From the NCBI GenBank assembly GCA_035275285.1, contig DATENA010000068.1:1-64000 (forward strand): a DNA stretch of 64,000 nt. The letters run 5' to 3'. Origin of the DNA: Chersky-265 sp035275285. GTDB taxonomy: Bacteria; Fibrobacterota; Fibrobacteria; UBA11236. Of the stretch, positions 7,984 through 17,771 are shown in pieces. Made by a program: the position numbers and the translations under genes. Below the pieces are notes generated by a model. It ran no database searches. It was not told the origin of the DNA and worked only from the letters and a program-made list of their open reading frames with translations. The stretch's first letter is position 1. Every line of letters starts with the position of its first letter.

Positions 7984-10900
7984 CCGAACCCCGGGACGGC
8001 TACAAGGTGTTCGATACCGTGCGGGACGGAAGGTCGACCCTGCTGGTCCGTTGCGTGCGCGTGCGCGACAACCGGCGGGTGATGCTGCGGATCCCCAAAC
8101 CCGACCACCCGGGCGGCGAAGGGCTGCGCGGCCTCCGCAATGAGTTCGAGATCACCCAGGGCCTGGACGTCCCCGGCGTCCTCAGGGCCATGGAGATCGA
8201 TCGCAACGGCCGGATGCCGGCGCTGGTGCTGGAGGATTTCGACGGGATGACCGCGCGCCAATCCCTGGGCAACCGCGCCATGGAAACGGAGAGCTTCCTG
8301 CGCTTCGCTTTGCAGTTGACGGAGATCCTGGCGGGCGTGCACTCCCAGGGCGTGGTCCACGGGGGATTGAACCCGTCCTGCATCCTCCTGTCCCGGAGCG
8401 ACGGCACGGTGAGGTTGACCGGGTTCGATCAGGCGTTCGGACCGGTGCCGAGGCAGGCTTCGATCACCTGGGACGGGGAACCGGGGGACAACCTGGCCTA
8501 CATCTCCCCGGAACAGACCGGCCGGTTCGAGGGCCTGGTGGATCACCGCACGGATCTCTACTCCCTGGGCATCCTCTGGTATGAAATGCTGGTGGGCATG
8601 GCTCCCGTCCAGAGCGAGGACGAGGGCGAAATCGTGGCCTTCCACCTGGCCCTGGAGGCCGTGCCGCCCTGCGAGCGGAACCCCGCCGTGCCCAGGATCC
8701 TTTCGGATATCGTGATGAAGCTCATTTCAAAGTCCGCCGACCAGCGCTACGCCAGCGCCCGCACCCTCAAGGCCGATCTGGAGCGGTGCCTGTGGGGCCT
8801 GGAGAATTTCCGGACCATCGAGCCGTTCCCGCTGGGCCAGGGGGATCTGCCCGAACGCTTCCCCTATCCGCAAAAGCTTTACGGACGCGAGCAGGAGATC
8901 CGCAGGCTGGTGCAGGGCTTCCAGCGTTCCCTGGACGGCGGCCGGGAACTGATCCTGATCTCGGGACCGGCCGGAGCGGGGAAGTCCTCCCTGGTCCAGG
9001 AGCTCCGGTTCCACGTGGGCAGCAAAGGCGGCTATTTCTCGGCGGGCAAATCGGACCCGCTCTCGCGGGAACTCCCCTATAGCGCCGTCACCCAGGCCTT
9101 CCGGGGCCTCATCCAGCAGATCCTGACCGAGAGCGAGGAGCGCCTGGCCGGTTGGCGCAACGATCTGCGGGAAACCCTGGGCGCTTCCGCCCGCATGCTG
9201 GCCGACGTGGTGCCCGAACTGGACCTGCTGATCGGGAAGCCCCCCGGCATGGCCGGCCCGGGACCGGCCGAGGCCCAGGGCCGGATGCATTTCACCTTCC
9301 TGGCCTTCTTCTCCGTATTCGCCAAGCGGGGATACCCTTTGGTCCTGTTCCTGGACGACCTGCATTGGTCCGACGTGGCGTCCCTGGACCTGATCAAGGC
9401 CATCTTCTCCATCGATTCGGATTCCCGGCCCATGGTCATCGGCGCGTACCGGGAGAACGAGGTGGGCCAGGGGCACGCCTTGTCGGCCATGATCCGGGAT
9501 CTCCGGAAAAAAAAGGTGCCCATCTCCACCATCCCGGTCCACCCGCTCCCGGTCGGATCCCTCAACCGATACCTGGCGGACCTGTTCCGGTGCCGGCCGG
9601 AACACAGCCTGGACCTGGCCATGGCCGTGCACGGGAAAACCGACGGCAATCCTTTTTTCGTGATCGAATTCCTGAAGGCGATCCAGGGAGAAGGCCTCCT
9701 CATCGCCCCTTCCGGTCCCGCCGGACGGGAAGACTTTCCCATCCGGCGGGACCGATGGCATTGGAATCTGCAAGGCATCCGGAAAATGCGCATCACGGAG
9801 AACGTGATCGATCTGATCGTCAACCGGCTGCGGGCCCTGTCCCCGGAAACGCAGCGTTCCCTGGCGCTGTGCGCCTGCCTGGGAGGGAGGTTCGACCTGG
9901 AGGACCTGGTCCTGCTCGACGACAGGCCGGAGGCGGTGGTCTTCGCCGGCCTCGCCAAGCCCGTGGAAGAAGGCTGGCTGGTCCCCGAATCGGAGACGGG
10001 CTTCGCGTTCCAGCACGATCGCATCCGGCAATCCGCCTATGCCTTGCTCTCGCCCGCGGAGAAGGCGGCGACCCATCTCCGCATCGGCAGGGCCCAATTG
10101 GATCAGGCGCGCCCGGAGGCCCTCGACGATTCCGTGTTCGAAATCGCCGGGCACCTCAACCGGGGCTGGACCGCGGGAGCGACGGAAGCCGAACGGCGCC
10201 TCTATGCGGACATCAACCTGCGCGCCGCCCGCAAAGCCGTGGCCGCGGCCGCCTTTTCGGAGGCATTGGTCTACTTCGGGGCCGCCATCGACTTGCTGGG
10301 CCCGGGGAAAAACGCGGCCGGGATGGCCTACCCCTTGTTCCTGGGAAAAGGGGAATGCGAATACCTCAACGCGGATTTCGCGGTGGCCAGGGCCAGCTTC
10401 GCCAAGGCCATGGAGGTGGCCGAGACGCCGCTGGAAAAGGCGTCGGTGTTCGCCGCCCGGGCCCGCATGAGCGAGCACGCTCTCGACCATGCCGCCACGC
10501 TCGAGGACGGCATCCGGGGGCTGCGCATGCTGGGCATAAGCATGCCCGCCTCGCCCGGCAAGGCCCGGCTGGCGTTGGAACTGCTGCGCGTCCTGGCGGC
10601 CAAGGGCCTGCGCGGACCCGCGGAACTGGCCCGCATCCCCGATCGCTGGACGCCGGAGGCGGCGGCCGGCATGGGCCTGCTGACCAACCTCTGGTCCATG
10701 GCCTTCCTGACCGCGAACACATCGCTGCAAGGGATGGTGGTGCTGAAGATGCTGCTGGGAAGCCTGCGTTACGGGAACTCGGACGTTTCCGCGGTGGCGT
10801 ACGCCTGCTACGGCGTGCTCCTCTTCTCCGTATTCAGGAGGGCCGGGGTCGGGGAATCCTACTGCCGCATGGCCATGAGGCTCGCGGAAAGGTATCCCAA

Positions 10901-12980
10901 CCCTTCCGCCAAGGGCAAGGTCTACTTCATCTACGCCTCTTTCTTCAGCCCTTACAACCATTCCCATCAGCGGACCCTGGAATACCTCCGGGAAGCCTTC
11001 CGCCATTGCATGGAGGGCGGGGACCCCGTCTATGCCGGATACTGCAACGACGTGGTGCTCTACATCATGCCGTTCTCCAGCTTCACCTTGGAAGACATCG
11101 AAGCGGAGGCGGACCGGATCGCCGGTTTCGCCTCGGGCACCGAGAACAAAGGCAACGCGGAAACCCTCCTGGTGGCGCGCAGATGGATGGACCTGTTGCG
11201 CAGCGATGCGTCCACCTGCCTCGCCCGCCTGGAGGAAGGGCGGACGTTCGAAGATCAACTTACGGATCCGATGGAAAAAGGCTATTTCCAGATGCTGGAG
11301 ATCCAGATGCTGGTGCTCTTCCGGCGCTACGGCGAGGCGCTTCGCGTCTCGGAGCGGCTGCGCGGGTGCCCCATCATCGATCCCGCGGGAGGTTTCCGGC
11401 CCTTCTATTGTTTCCACCGCGTGCTCATCCTGTCCGCCCTCCACGACGTGCTGCCGCGGAAGGAAAGGGGAAAGCGGCGCCGGGAGATGATCGGCCACCG
11501 GGACCGGCTGGGAAGCTGGGCGCGGCGGAGCCTGGAGGGTTTCAGCCATATGCATGCCTTGGCCGAGGCGGAAATCCGCAAGCTCGACGGGGACATGGCC
11601 GGAGCGCAGGCGCAATATGCCCGTTCCCTGGCCTGCGCCCGCGCGCAAGGGTACCTGCAATTCGCCGCCCTGGCCGCGGAAATGGCGGGACGCCTGCATT
11701 CGGAATGCGGGGATCCGGCCAAGAGCAAGGAGTTCCTGCGCGATGCGTACCACGGCTATCTCGCCTGGGGGGCCCCGGCCAAGGCCCAGGAACTCGCGGC
11801 TTCCCATCCCGGCGTGGTGAACGTAAAACCGTTCCGCGTCCCGGCGGATCCGCCCGATCGGGACGGCAACGGGAGCGCGCTCGCGTCCTGGCTCCGGCCC
11901 CTGGACCTGAAAGCGATCCTGAAAGCCTGCCAGGCCATGTCCGGCGAGCTGGCCATGAGCAAGCTTCCCCGGAAACTGCTGCGCATCATCCTGGAAAACG
12001 CGGGCGCGCAAAGGGGCGCCCTTCTCCTGGAGAAGAAGGGCCGCCTGATGGTGGAGGCGCTGGAGAGCCTGGACCAGGAGGGGTCCGAACCTTTCCAAGC
12101 GGTACCGGTGGAGGAGTGCGGGGAATTGTCCGCGGCCATCGTGCACTACGCGGCCAGGACCGCCAAACCCGTGATCCTGGCCGATGCTTCCCGGGAAGGG
12201 ATCTTCACCGGCGACGGGTACGTGCAGGCGCGCAAGCCCAAGTCCGTCCTGTGCATGCCGCTGATGAACCAGGGGAAGACGGGGGGCATGCTGTACCTGG
12301 AGAACAACCGCATCGCGGACGCCTTCACGCCCGACAGGCTGGAAGTGATGGAAGTACTGTGCGGCCAGGCCGTGGTCTCGCTCGCGAACGCGGGTTTCCA
12401 CGCCATGCAGATGGAGCTGCTGCAGGGGAAGATCAAACCGCATTTCCTGTTCAACGCCCTCAATTCCATCGCCCATCTGACCAAGCTCGATCCGGGCAAC
12501 GCCGAGGAAGCCATCCTGCAGCTCTCCCACCTCTACCGGTACATCCTGGCCGCCTCGGAAAACAAAATGGTGAAGCTCAGCCAGGAATTGGAAATCATCA
12601 AGGCCTACCTCTTCATAGAGAAAATGCGCTTCCAGGACAAGCTTGAATTCTCCATCGTCACGGAAGGCGACATCGACAGCGTCACCATCCCGGGCCTCAT
12701 CATCCAGCCCCTGGTCGAGAACAGCATCCGGCACGGCGTCTCCCCGAAAATCGGCGGGGGCAAGGTGACGGTCCGCGCCGAGATCGGGGACTCGATCTGC
12801 CGCATCACGGTGGAGGACGACGGCGTGGGCTGGGGCAAATCCCATCCGGGGGGCGCGGGCTACGGCCTCAAGAGCATCCAGGAGCGGCTGCACCTGGTCT
12901 TCGGCAACGAATATTCCTTCGGCATCCGGCGGGAGGGCGGCGTCCTGGTGGAGTTCTCCTTTCCGGTGGCCAGGCCCTGA
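7980..12980 (+). CDS. pseudokinase-AAA ATPase-GAF-LytS hybrid sensor histidine kinase
   Basis: The 1666-residue protein starts at the ATG overlapping the decarboxylase stop. Residues 1-270 are a Ser/Thr-kinase fold with YISPEQTGR and DLYSLGILWYEML, but the catalytic loop is HGGLNPSCIL (127-136) in place of HRDLKPxN, so the catalytic Asp is missing. Residues 300-560 are an AAA module with Walker A GPAGAGKSS (329-337) and Walker B LVLFLDDLHW. A long helical, TPR-like region follows to about 1290, then a GAF-like domain (PKSVLCMPLMNQGKTGGMLYLEN). The end is a LytS/YehU-type histidine kinase with His1488 in KPHFLFNALNSI, LVENSIRHG, and DDGVGWG. No membrane segment is seen, so it is a cytoplasmic sensor. 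Its partner is the LytTR regulator that follows. Confidence 0.88.
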   Translation: MTEPRDGYKVFDTVRDGRSTLLVRCVRVRDNRRVMLRIPKPDHPGGEGLRGLRNEFEITQGLDVPGVLRAMEIDRNGRMPALVLEDFDGMTARQSLGNRAMETESFLRFALQLTEILAGVHSQGVVHGGLNPSCILLSRSDGTVRLTGFDQAFGPVPRQASITWDGEPGDNLAYISPEQTGRFEGLVDHRTDLYSLGILWYEMLVGMAPVQSEDEGEIVAFHLALEAVPPCERNPAVPRILSDIVMKLISKSADQRYASARTLKADLERCLWGLENFRTIEPFPLGQGDLPERFPYPQKLYGREQEIRRLVQGFQRSLDGGRELILISGPAGAGKSSLVQELRFHVGSKGGYFSAGKSDPLSRELPYSAVTQAFRGLIQQILTESEERLAGWRNDLRETLGASARMLADVVPELDLLIGKPPGMAGPGPAEAQGRMHFTFLAFFSVFAKRGYPLVLFLDDLHWSDVASLDLIKAIFSIDSDSRPMVIGAYRENEVGQGHALSAMIRDLRKKKVPISTIPVHPLPVGSLNRYLADLFRCRPEHSLDLAMAVHGKTDGNPFFVIEFLKAIQGEGLLIAPSGPAGREDFPIRRDRWHWNLQGIRKMRITENVIDLIVNRLRALSPETQRSLALCACLGGRFDLEDLVLLDDRPEAVVFAGLAKPVEEGWLVPESETGFAFQHDRIRQSAYALLSPAEKAATHLRIGRAQLDQARPEALDDSVFEIAGHLNRGWTAGATEAERRLYADINLRAARKAVAAAAFSEALVYFGAAIDLLGPGKNAAGMAYPLFLGKGECEYLNADFAVARASFAKAMEVAETPLEKASVFAARARMSEHALDHAATLEDGIRGLRMLGISMPASPGKARLALELLRVLAAKGLRGPAELARIPDRWTPEAAAGMGLLTNLWSMAFLTANTSLQGMVVLKMLLGSLRYGNSDVSAVAYACYGVLLFSVFRRAGVGESYCRMAMRLAERYPNPSAKGKVYFIYASFFSPYNHSHQRTLEYLREAFRHCMEGGDPVYAGYCNDVVLYIMPFSSFTLEDIEAEADRIAGFASGTENKGNAETLLVARRWMDLLRSDASTCLARLEEGRTFEDQLTDPMEKGYFQMLEIQMLVLFRRYGEALRVSERLRGCPIIDPAGGFRPFYCFHRVLILSALHDVLPRKERGKRRREMIGHRDRLGSWARRSLEGFSHMHALAEAEIRKLDGDMAGAQAQYARSLACARAQGYLQFAALAAEMAGRLHSECGDPAKSKEFLRDAYHGYLAWGAPAKAQELAASHPGVVNVKPFRVPADPPDRDGNGSALASWLRPLDLKAILKACQAMSGELAMSKLPRKLLRIILENAGAQRGALLLEKKGRLMVEALESLDQEGSEPFQAVPVEECGELSAAIVHYAARTAKPVILADASREGIFTGDGYVQARKPKSVLCMPLMNQGKTGGMLYLENNRIADAFTPDRLEVMEVLCGQAVVSLANAGFHAMQMELLQGKIKPHFLFNALNSIAHLTKLDPGNAEEAILQLSHLYRYILAASENKMVKLSQELEIIKAYLFIEKMRFQDKLEFSIVTEGDIDSVTIPGLIIQPLVENSIRHGVSPKIGGGKVTVRAEIGDSICRITVEDDGVGWGKSHPGGAGYGLKSIQERLHLVFGNEYSFGIRREGGVLVEFSFPVARP

Positions 12981-13759
12981 TGGTCTACCGCACCTTGATC
13001 GTCGAAGACGAGAAGAACGCCCGGGACCGGCTGCGCAGCCTCCTGAAAGGATGGGAAGAGCTGATTGAAGTGATCGGGGAAGCGGAGAACGGGCCCGAAG
13101 CCATCCGCAAAATCAAGGAGATGGACCCGGACCTGATCTTCCTGGACATCAAGATGCCGGGCATGGACGGGTTCGACGTCATCCAGAACCTCGAAAAGCA
13201 GCCCATCATCATCTTCACCACCGCTTACGATGAGCACGCCCTGGAAGCCTTCTCCACCAACGCCATCGGCTATCTGCTCAAGCCCGTGAGCCACGAGGAC
13301 ATCGGCAGGACGTTCAAGAAGCTGATGAACCTGGAAAAGCAGGTGTCGGAAAAGAGCCACCGGGGCGACCGGGACAAGCGCAGCGACGAGACCGTCCTGT
13401 CCCTGGTCCGGGAACTGCTCGTGCCCCAGTACCAGAACATCATCTCCTGCAAGGTAGGGGACAAGCTCCAGTTCATCAAGACCCCGGAGATCCTCTATTT
13501 CAAATCCGACAACCGCTCCACCTTCCTGTTCACCAGCACGGGCAAGAAATTCATCGTGGACGCGCCCTTGATCGAAATGGAGAAACGGGTCAACCCCAAG
13601 GAATTCATCCGCATCCGCCGGGGGACCATCGTGAACCTCGCCTGGATATCCGAGATCCGCAGGACGTACAACGGAAGGCTCAAGGTCATCCTGATGGACA
13701 AGCAAGGGACCGAGCTGGAAGTCAGCCGGGGATACGTGGACGCGCTCAAGGCGTTCTAG
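12980..13759 (+). CDS. LytTR-family response regulator
   Basis: Residues 1-120 are a receiver domain (LIVEDE at 6-11, phospho-acceptor Asp56 in LIFLDIKMPGMDG, KPV at the Lys position). Residues about 150-259 are a LytTR DNA-binding domain (ILYFKSDNRSTFLFT, FIRIRRGTIVNLAWI, LEVSRGYVDALKAF). The ATG overlaps the TGA of the histidine kinase gene (TGATG), so the two are translationally coupled and form a LytS/LytR-type pair. It is the last gene of the operon and probably controls it, or a target elsewhere. Confidence 0.92.
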   Translation: MVYRTLIVEDEKNARDRLRSLLKGWEELIEVIGEAENGPEAIRKIKEMDPDLIFLDIKMPGMDGFDVIQNLEKQPIIIFTTAYDEHALEAFSTNAIGYLLKPVSHEDIGRTFKKLMNLEKQVSEKSHRGDRDKRSDETVLSLVRELLVPQYQNIISCKVGDKLQFIKTPEILYFKSDNRSTFLFTSTGKKFIVDAPLIEMEKRVNPKEFIRIRRGTIVNLAWISEIRRTYNGRLKVILMDKQGTELEVSRGYVDALKAF

Positions 13760-13786
13760 CCCGGGGCGTTCCGGAATCACCCCGGG
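13760..13786 (+). terminator. possible terminator hairpin after the peptide operon
   Basis: CCCGGGG at 13760-13766 pairs with CCCCGGG at 13780-13786 around a 13-base loop that itself holds TTCCGGAA. No T-run follows, so it may only stabilise the 3' end. The next 240 bases up to 14027 show no gene. Confidence 0.35.
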
Positions 13787-14027
13787 AGTGGATCTCTGCA
13801 GAATTCCTCGCCCGCCCCCCTCCGGGCGCGCGCATTGCCGTTACCCTGGCCCACAGAGCATCCACCCCAGGTCCGCTTGGGTTTCTTGAGCCTTTGAAAA
13901 GCGGGAATCCGCGGTGGGAAAAACCCGCCGGCAGGTTCATTTTTCCTTTTCGGCCTGCTTTTTCCGGGCCATGAGGATATTTTGGAAAGGTATTCGCATC
14001 GAGGGTTCATCGGGGGGAAGCAGCGTC

Positions 14028-17000
14028 ATGAAAAGCGTCAAGCTGGGATTTTTCTTTTTGGTCATTTTGCTGGTCAAGCATGCGGCCGCGCAGCAGATCA
14101 TTTTCAAGCCGCCGCGCCCCACCAACATCTGGAAAGCGGACACGCTGTACATCGGCGCCTCTTTTACGCGCAACTCCTTCGATCCGGTTTCCGTCTGGCT
14201 CATCGGCAATCAAGCCGGCTGGGTGGGAAGCCTGTATTTCATCGTGCCCAAGACGAACGAAGAGGTCTTTCTCTTCACCAACAAGGGCACCACGAACGTG
14301 CGCAACGTCCTGAGCGACAAGTACGATATCCCCGTAGGCGATACCGTGTACTTCCTCTACAAGGTGACACAGCCCGCAAAGGACAATAACCCGAGCGAAG
14401 CCAGCCGCCTGCCCAAATACACGGGCCCCAACATCCCGGGCGAAAGCAAATTCGTCACCCAGCCCGCCAGCGCGGCCTACGGCCACCGCTGGTCCGTGGC
14501 CGGCCGCGTCAACGACAGCATCGTGCAATTCGGGTTCGAGGACAACGTCAACCCCGCGGGGGACACCCACCCTTCGGACATGGACTTCGACGACATCGTG
14601 TTCGGCACCACCCTGTCGCTGGCCAGCGAAGAAGTGCAGCCGCACATCTCCTTCACGGACAAGGCGGGGAACATCCTGGCCCCCGGAGCCTTCTATTCCC
14701 CCGAGAACGACACCATCTACGTCACCTACACGGATGACTATGTCCGGGCCAACCTGTCCAAGGACATCGTATTCAACGTCAGGAACCGCAACGACCTGGC
14801 CGCAGCGGACCTGGACACCTTCTCGGTGGTCTCCGTTTCCCATAACGGCGCCGTGGGTACTTGGAAGCTGAAGGTTCCCATCCAGGAGAAGCCGGGCATT
14901 CCGGGGGACAAGCTCCTGCAATCCTTCTTCCTGGGCGAGGTGACGGCCACCGTCAAGACCCACAACCGTTTAGGCGCGCCGGACAACAATTCCGTATCGG
15001 CCAACCTCAAGGTGGCCTATCCGGACAAACCCGAAACCGTTACGATCCTGAACTGCGCCGATTCGGCCGCGGACATCGTCCGCACCACCAACTGCATCCG
15101 GATCAAGGCCGGGGACCAGAGCTTCACCCGCGGCCAGGACACCGTCTGGGCGGAAGTGAAATGCGACGGCTCCGGGGACATCATCGGCAAAGTGCCCTTG
15201 ATCGAACAGACCGGGGGCGGATACGTTTCCGGGAACATCGTGAAGAACGAGACCAATCCGCCGGTCAGCGATCAAATCCTCTCCTGCAAATCGAGCGACA
15301 ACGTCACGGTCACCTACGTGGACGAAGTGTACAACAACCGCGTCACGGACAAGAAGACCTTCAGCGGCAATGCCGCGGAAGGCTTCACCTACGTGGAAAC
15401 CGCGGCCCCCGGCACCGTGATCACCCAGATCACGGACGGCGCCGCCCCCACCTTCACCGCCGTCGTCAAGGCGCCCACCCCCACCGTGGACGTGGTCGAT
15501 CAGATCAACGTGGTGATGACCAGTTCCCAAGGGGACATCGAAACCTTCAAAGCCACGGAAACCGGGCCCAATACCGGCGTCTTCACCGTGGACATCCCCT
15601 ATGGGTTCCAGACCATCCCGGTCGTTTCCGGTTCCGGCAAGGTCGACGGGTTCCTGGATCCCACCCAGACCGTCACAGGCGTGGCCGTGACGGGCGTGGC
15701 CACCGTCAACAATAAGGAATACACGGCGGCCATCACCCTGAAGCCCGCTTTGAACGCGGTCAAGAATGCCTATATCAAGGACGTGGACGGCGACGGCCGC
15801 GGGGACAAGGTGTACATCGTGTTCAGCCGCCCCCTGGAAGCCTTGCCCGCCACCCTGACGCCCACCTATTGGAACGTCGGCGGGGATCCGAACTTCGACA
15901 ATGCCGCCCCTCCGGTCCTCTCCCTCCTGGACGGCGCGCTCAACACCCTGGTGGCGGATTTCTCCGCCGCTCCTTTCCCCAAGGGGGCCACCTCCATCCC
16001 GGCCACCGCCCAGAAGCCCTATGCCACGCTCCCCGGCGACCCCATCTTCGGCGGCCAGAAGCCCGTCATCGCGGACTCCATGGGACCCATCATCGTGGCG
16101 GCGGTCATCAAGCCTTTCAACAACCTCACGGTGGTGGCCGGCAGCACCGAGCTGAACGTGGACACCCTCCGGATCACCCTTTCCGAAAGCATCAAGACCC
16201 AGGGGGGCATGCAGGGCCTGCTCCGGTTCTCCAAGACCGTCAACGGCGCATGCACGGATTACGCCCATTCCGTGCCCGTGGTCCCCAATGCGGAACCCAC
16301 CATCAACCCCGACGGTTCCTACACCTTCCTGATCGCCGCCGGCAAGGGCCCTTCGCCCCTGGCCGGGGATTGCGTGTACGTCAATGTGAACGGAACCTAT
16401 ACGGATCTGTTCGGCAACCTCCCTCCCGAGCACGGCGAACCCATCCAGGGTCCCAAGCCGGCCCGGGAGATCGAGCTGTTCCGCGGTTATCCTCCCGTCG
16501 CCGGCATGAATCCCAGTTCGCCCGGGTTCGTGGTGGTCAACAACGATCCCCAGTCCGATCTCGGCAGCGAATATTCCACCAAGTCGGGCGCGGGATACCA
16601 GACCAAATGGGTCCCTCCGGCGGACTTCCCCACCGGCGCGTACGATGCGGTGAAGAACCCCTACGTTCCCGTGATTCCCGGAGCGATTACGGCCCCGGTG
16701 GAGCCGGGCAAGGATGCCGGGACTTTCTCCGTCATGCCTCCGGGCATCAGCACGGTCCAGGTCATTTCCACGGGCGAATACATCGCCGACGTGGCCATCT
16801 TCGACAACCTGGGGAATTTCGTCAAGAGCTTCAAGCAAGCCTTCGGATACCGCGGGGAGCTGAACAACCAGGAACGCGCCGCCAAGCGCGGCCTGGTCAG
16901 CTACCTGGTCTGGGATCTGCGGAACAACAGTGGCCAGAAGGCCGGGCAGGGTGTCTACGTATGGAAGGTGGTGTTCCGCTTCAAGGCAGGCAAGCAGGAA

Positions 17001-17036
17001 ATCCGCTACACCCGTACGGGCGTCATGAGAAACTAG
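14028..17036 (+). CDS. large exported surface protein with C-terminal sorting-like domain
   Basis: The 1002-residue product starts with a signal peptide (MKSVKLGFFFLVILLVKHAAA). The ATG at 14028 follows GGGGGGAAG, which makes the 38-residue upstream extension unlikely. Around residues 150-195 the motif DMDFDDIVFGTTL resembles the Asp-rich core of DUF4114-like domains. Several beta-rich repeats follow, each with Asp-Thr-Val/Cys-rich strands. The region DVDGDGRGDKVYIVF is a dockerin- or calcium-loop-like segment. The last 90 residues (ADVAIFDNLGNFVKSF...VWDLRNNSG...GVYVWKVVF) match FlgD/type IX sorting-type domains, so it is probably secreted to the cell surface. It stands alone downstream of the two-component genes. 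Substrate or role unknown. Confidence 0.75.
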   Translation: MKSVKLGFFFLVILLVKHAAAQQIIFKPPRPTNIWKADTLYIGASFTRNSFDPVSVWLIGNQAGWVGSLYFIVPKTNEEVFLFTNKGTTNVRNVLSDKYDIPVGDTVYFLYKVTQPAKDNNPSEASRLPKYTGPNIPGESKFVTQPASAAYGHRWSVAGRVNDSIVQFGFEDNVNPAGDTHPSDMDFDDIVFGTTLSLASEEVQPHISFTDKAGNILAPGAFYSPENDTIYVTYTDDYVRANLSKDIVFNVRNRNDLAAADLDTFSVVSVSHNGAVGTWKLKVPIQEKPGIPGDKLLQSFFLGEVTATVKTHNRLGAPDNNSVSANLKVAYPDKPETVTILNCADSAADIVRTTNCIRIKAGDQSFTRGQDTVWAEVKCDGSGDIIGKVPLIEQTGGGYVSGNIVKNETNPPVSDQILSCKSSDNVTVTYVDEVYNNRVTDKKTFSGNAAEGFTYVETAAPGTVITQITDGAAPTFTAVVKAPTPTVDVVDQINVVMTSSQGDIETFKATETGPNTGVFTVDIPYGFQTIPVVSGSGKVDGFLDPTQTVTGVAVTGVATVNNKEYTAAITLKPALNAVKNAYIKDVDGDGRGDKVYIVFSRPLEALPATLTPTYWNVGGDPNFDNAAPPVLSLLDGALNTLVADFSAAPFPKGATSIPATAQKPYATLPGDPIFGGQKPVIADSMGPIIVAAVIKPFNNLTVVAGSTELNVDTLRITLSESIKTQGGMQGLLRFSKTVNGACTDYAHSVPVVPNAEPTINPDGSYTFLIAAGKGPSPLAGDCVYVNVNGTYTDLFGNLPPEHGEPIQGPKPAREIELFRGYPPVAGMNPSSPGFVVVNNDPQSDLGSEYSTKSGAGYQTKWVPPADFPTGAYDAVKNPYVPVIPGAITAPVEPGKDAGTFSVMPPGISTVQVISTGEYIADVAIFDNLGNFVKSFKQAFGYRGELNNQERAAKRGLVSYLVWDLRNNSGQKAGQGVYVWKVVFRFKAGKQEIRYTRTGVMRN

Positions 17037-17046
17037 GCCGCCGGCC

Positions 17047-17673
17047 TCATCTCTCCGCAGGCGGTTCCACCACTTCGGAAATGCCTTCGAGGAACTCCGC
17101 TTTCAGATAGCGTACCCGGTCACCCAGTTCGTTCACTTCCGATTGCAAACGCTTCCAATCGAGAATGCGCACGGTCTCCCCCAGGGGTCTCTTCAGCAGG
17201 CGGTACACCGGCCGGTTGATTTCCGCCAGCAGGCCCGCCTTCAGCCCGGGCAGGGAGACCACGTACAGGGCCGCTTTGAGTTTGGGATGCAGGGCCAGCA
17301 GGTCCGCCAGCCGGCGCAGGCCTTCCCACCAGCCGGTCCCGGTCTCCATCACGAAGGCAGCCACCGGCTCGCCCCCGTGCATCCACACCACGTCCAGGCC
17401 CTCCAGGGCCTTGCCCACGGCGGCATCGGGGAAGGCCGGCGCCGCTTCCGCGGCGGCGCCCGTTTCCGGGAACGCATCCTCCCGGGGAGCGAGCAGGGTC
17501 ATTCCCAGGTTACCCCCCAGGGCCCCCAGCAGTTCCCGGGCCCCGTCCCGGTCGAAGGCGGCTTCGCCGTCCGCGAGGCCGGAAGCCGGGCCGGCCTGGG
17601 GAACGGAGACCAGGCCGAGCCTGGAAGACAGGATGAGATTCAGGGAGCCGGAGACGGGTGCGCGAGCGATCAT
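17047..17673 (-). CDS. unknown protein, possibly nuclease-fold related
   Basis: A 208-residue protein. The N-terminal half is Ala/Gly-rich and variable. The second half is better structured: LDVVWMHGGEPVAAFVMETG, TGWWEGLRRLADLLALHPKL, ALYVVSLPGLKAGLLAEINRPVY. The order 'VAAFE.E.T......L.R..DL.AL.P' is known from PD-(D/E)XK-like proteins whose core reads (A/V)FEVEHST, but here the first acidic residue is Met, so activity is doubtful if the relation holds. It is convergent with the surface protein gene 10 bases away. No clear function. Confidence 0.5.
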   Translation of the reverse strand: MIARAPVSGSLNLILSSRLGLVSVPQAGPASGLADGEAAFDRDGARELLGALGGNLGMTLLAPREDAFPETGAAAEAAPAFPDAAVGKALEGLDVVWMHGGEPVAAFVMETGTGWWEGLRRLADLLALHPKLKAALYVVSLPGLKAGLLAEINRPVYRLLKRPLGETVRILDWKRLQSEVNELGDRVRYLKAEFLEGISEVVEPPAER

Positions 17674-17771
17674 GGAAGGTTCCTTTCCAGGGATGAAGGG
17701 TCGCTCTCAAGTATAATGCCCAAATGTGCAGTATGCAAGGGGCTTTTTCCGGGCTTATTTGTTTCCGTGGC

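Noticed and set aside
9152..12646. 1164-codon plus-strand frame in another phase of the kinase gene
   Set aside because: Arg/Gly/Pro-rich shadow with no domain; the true frame covers it fully.
8727..12893. 1388-codon minus-strand open frame opposite the histidine kinase gene
   Set aside because: It is a GC-rich shadow of the kinase gene, which has clear domains on the plus strand; the antisense product is His/Gln/Gly-rich with no motif.
2050..13759. reading the sigma-to-LytTR operon as a lanthipeptide or lasso cluster
   Set aside because: No LanB/LanC/LanM, radical-SAM, ATP-grasp or asparagine-synthetase-like gene is present, and the peptide has no Cys.
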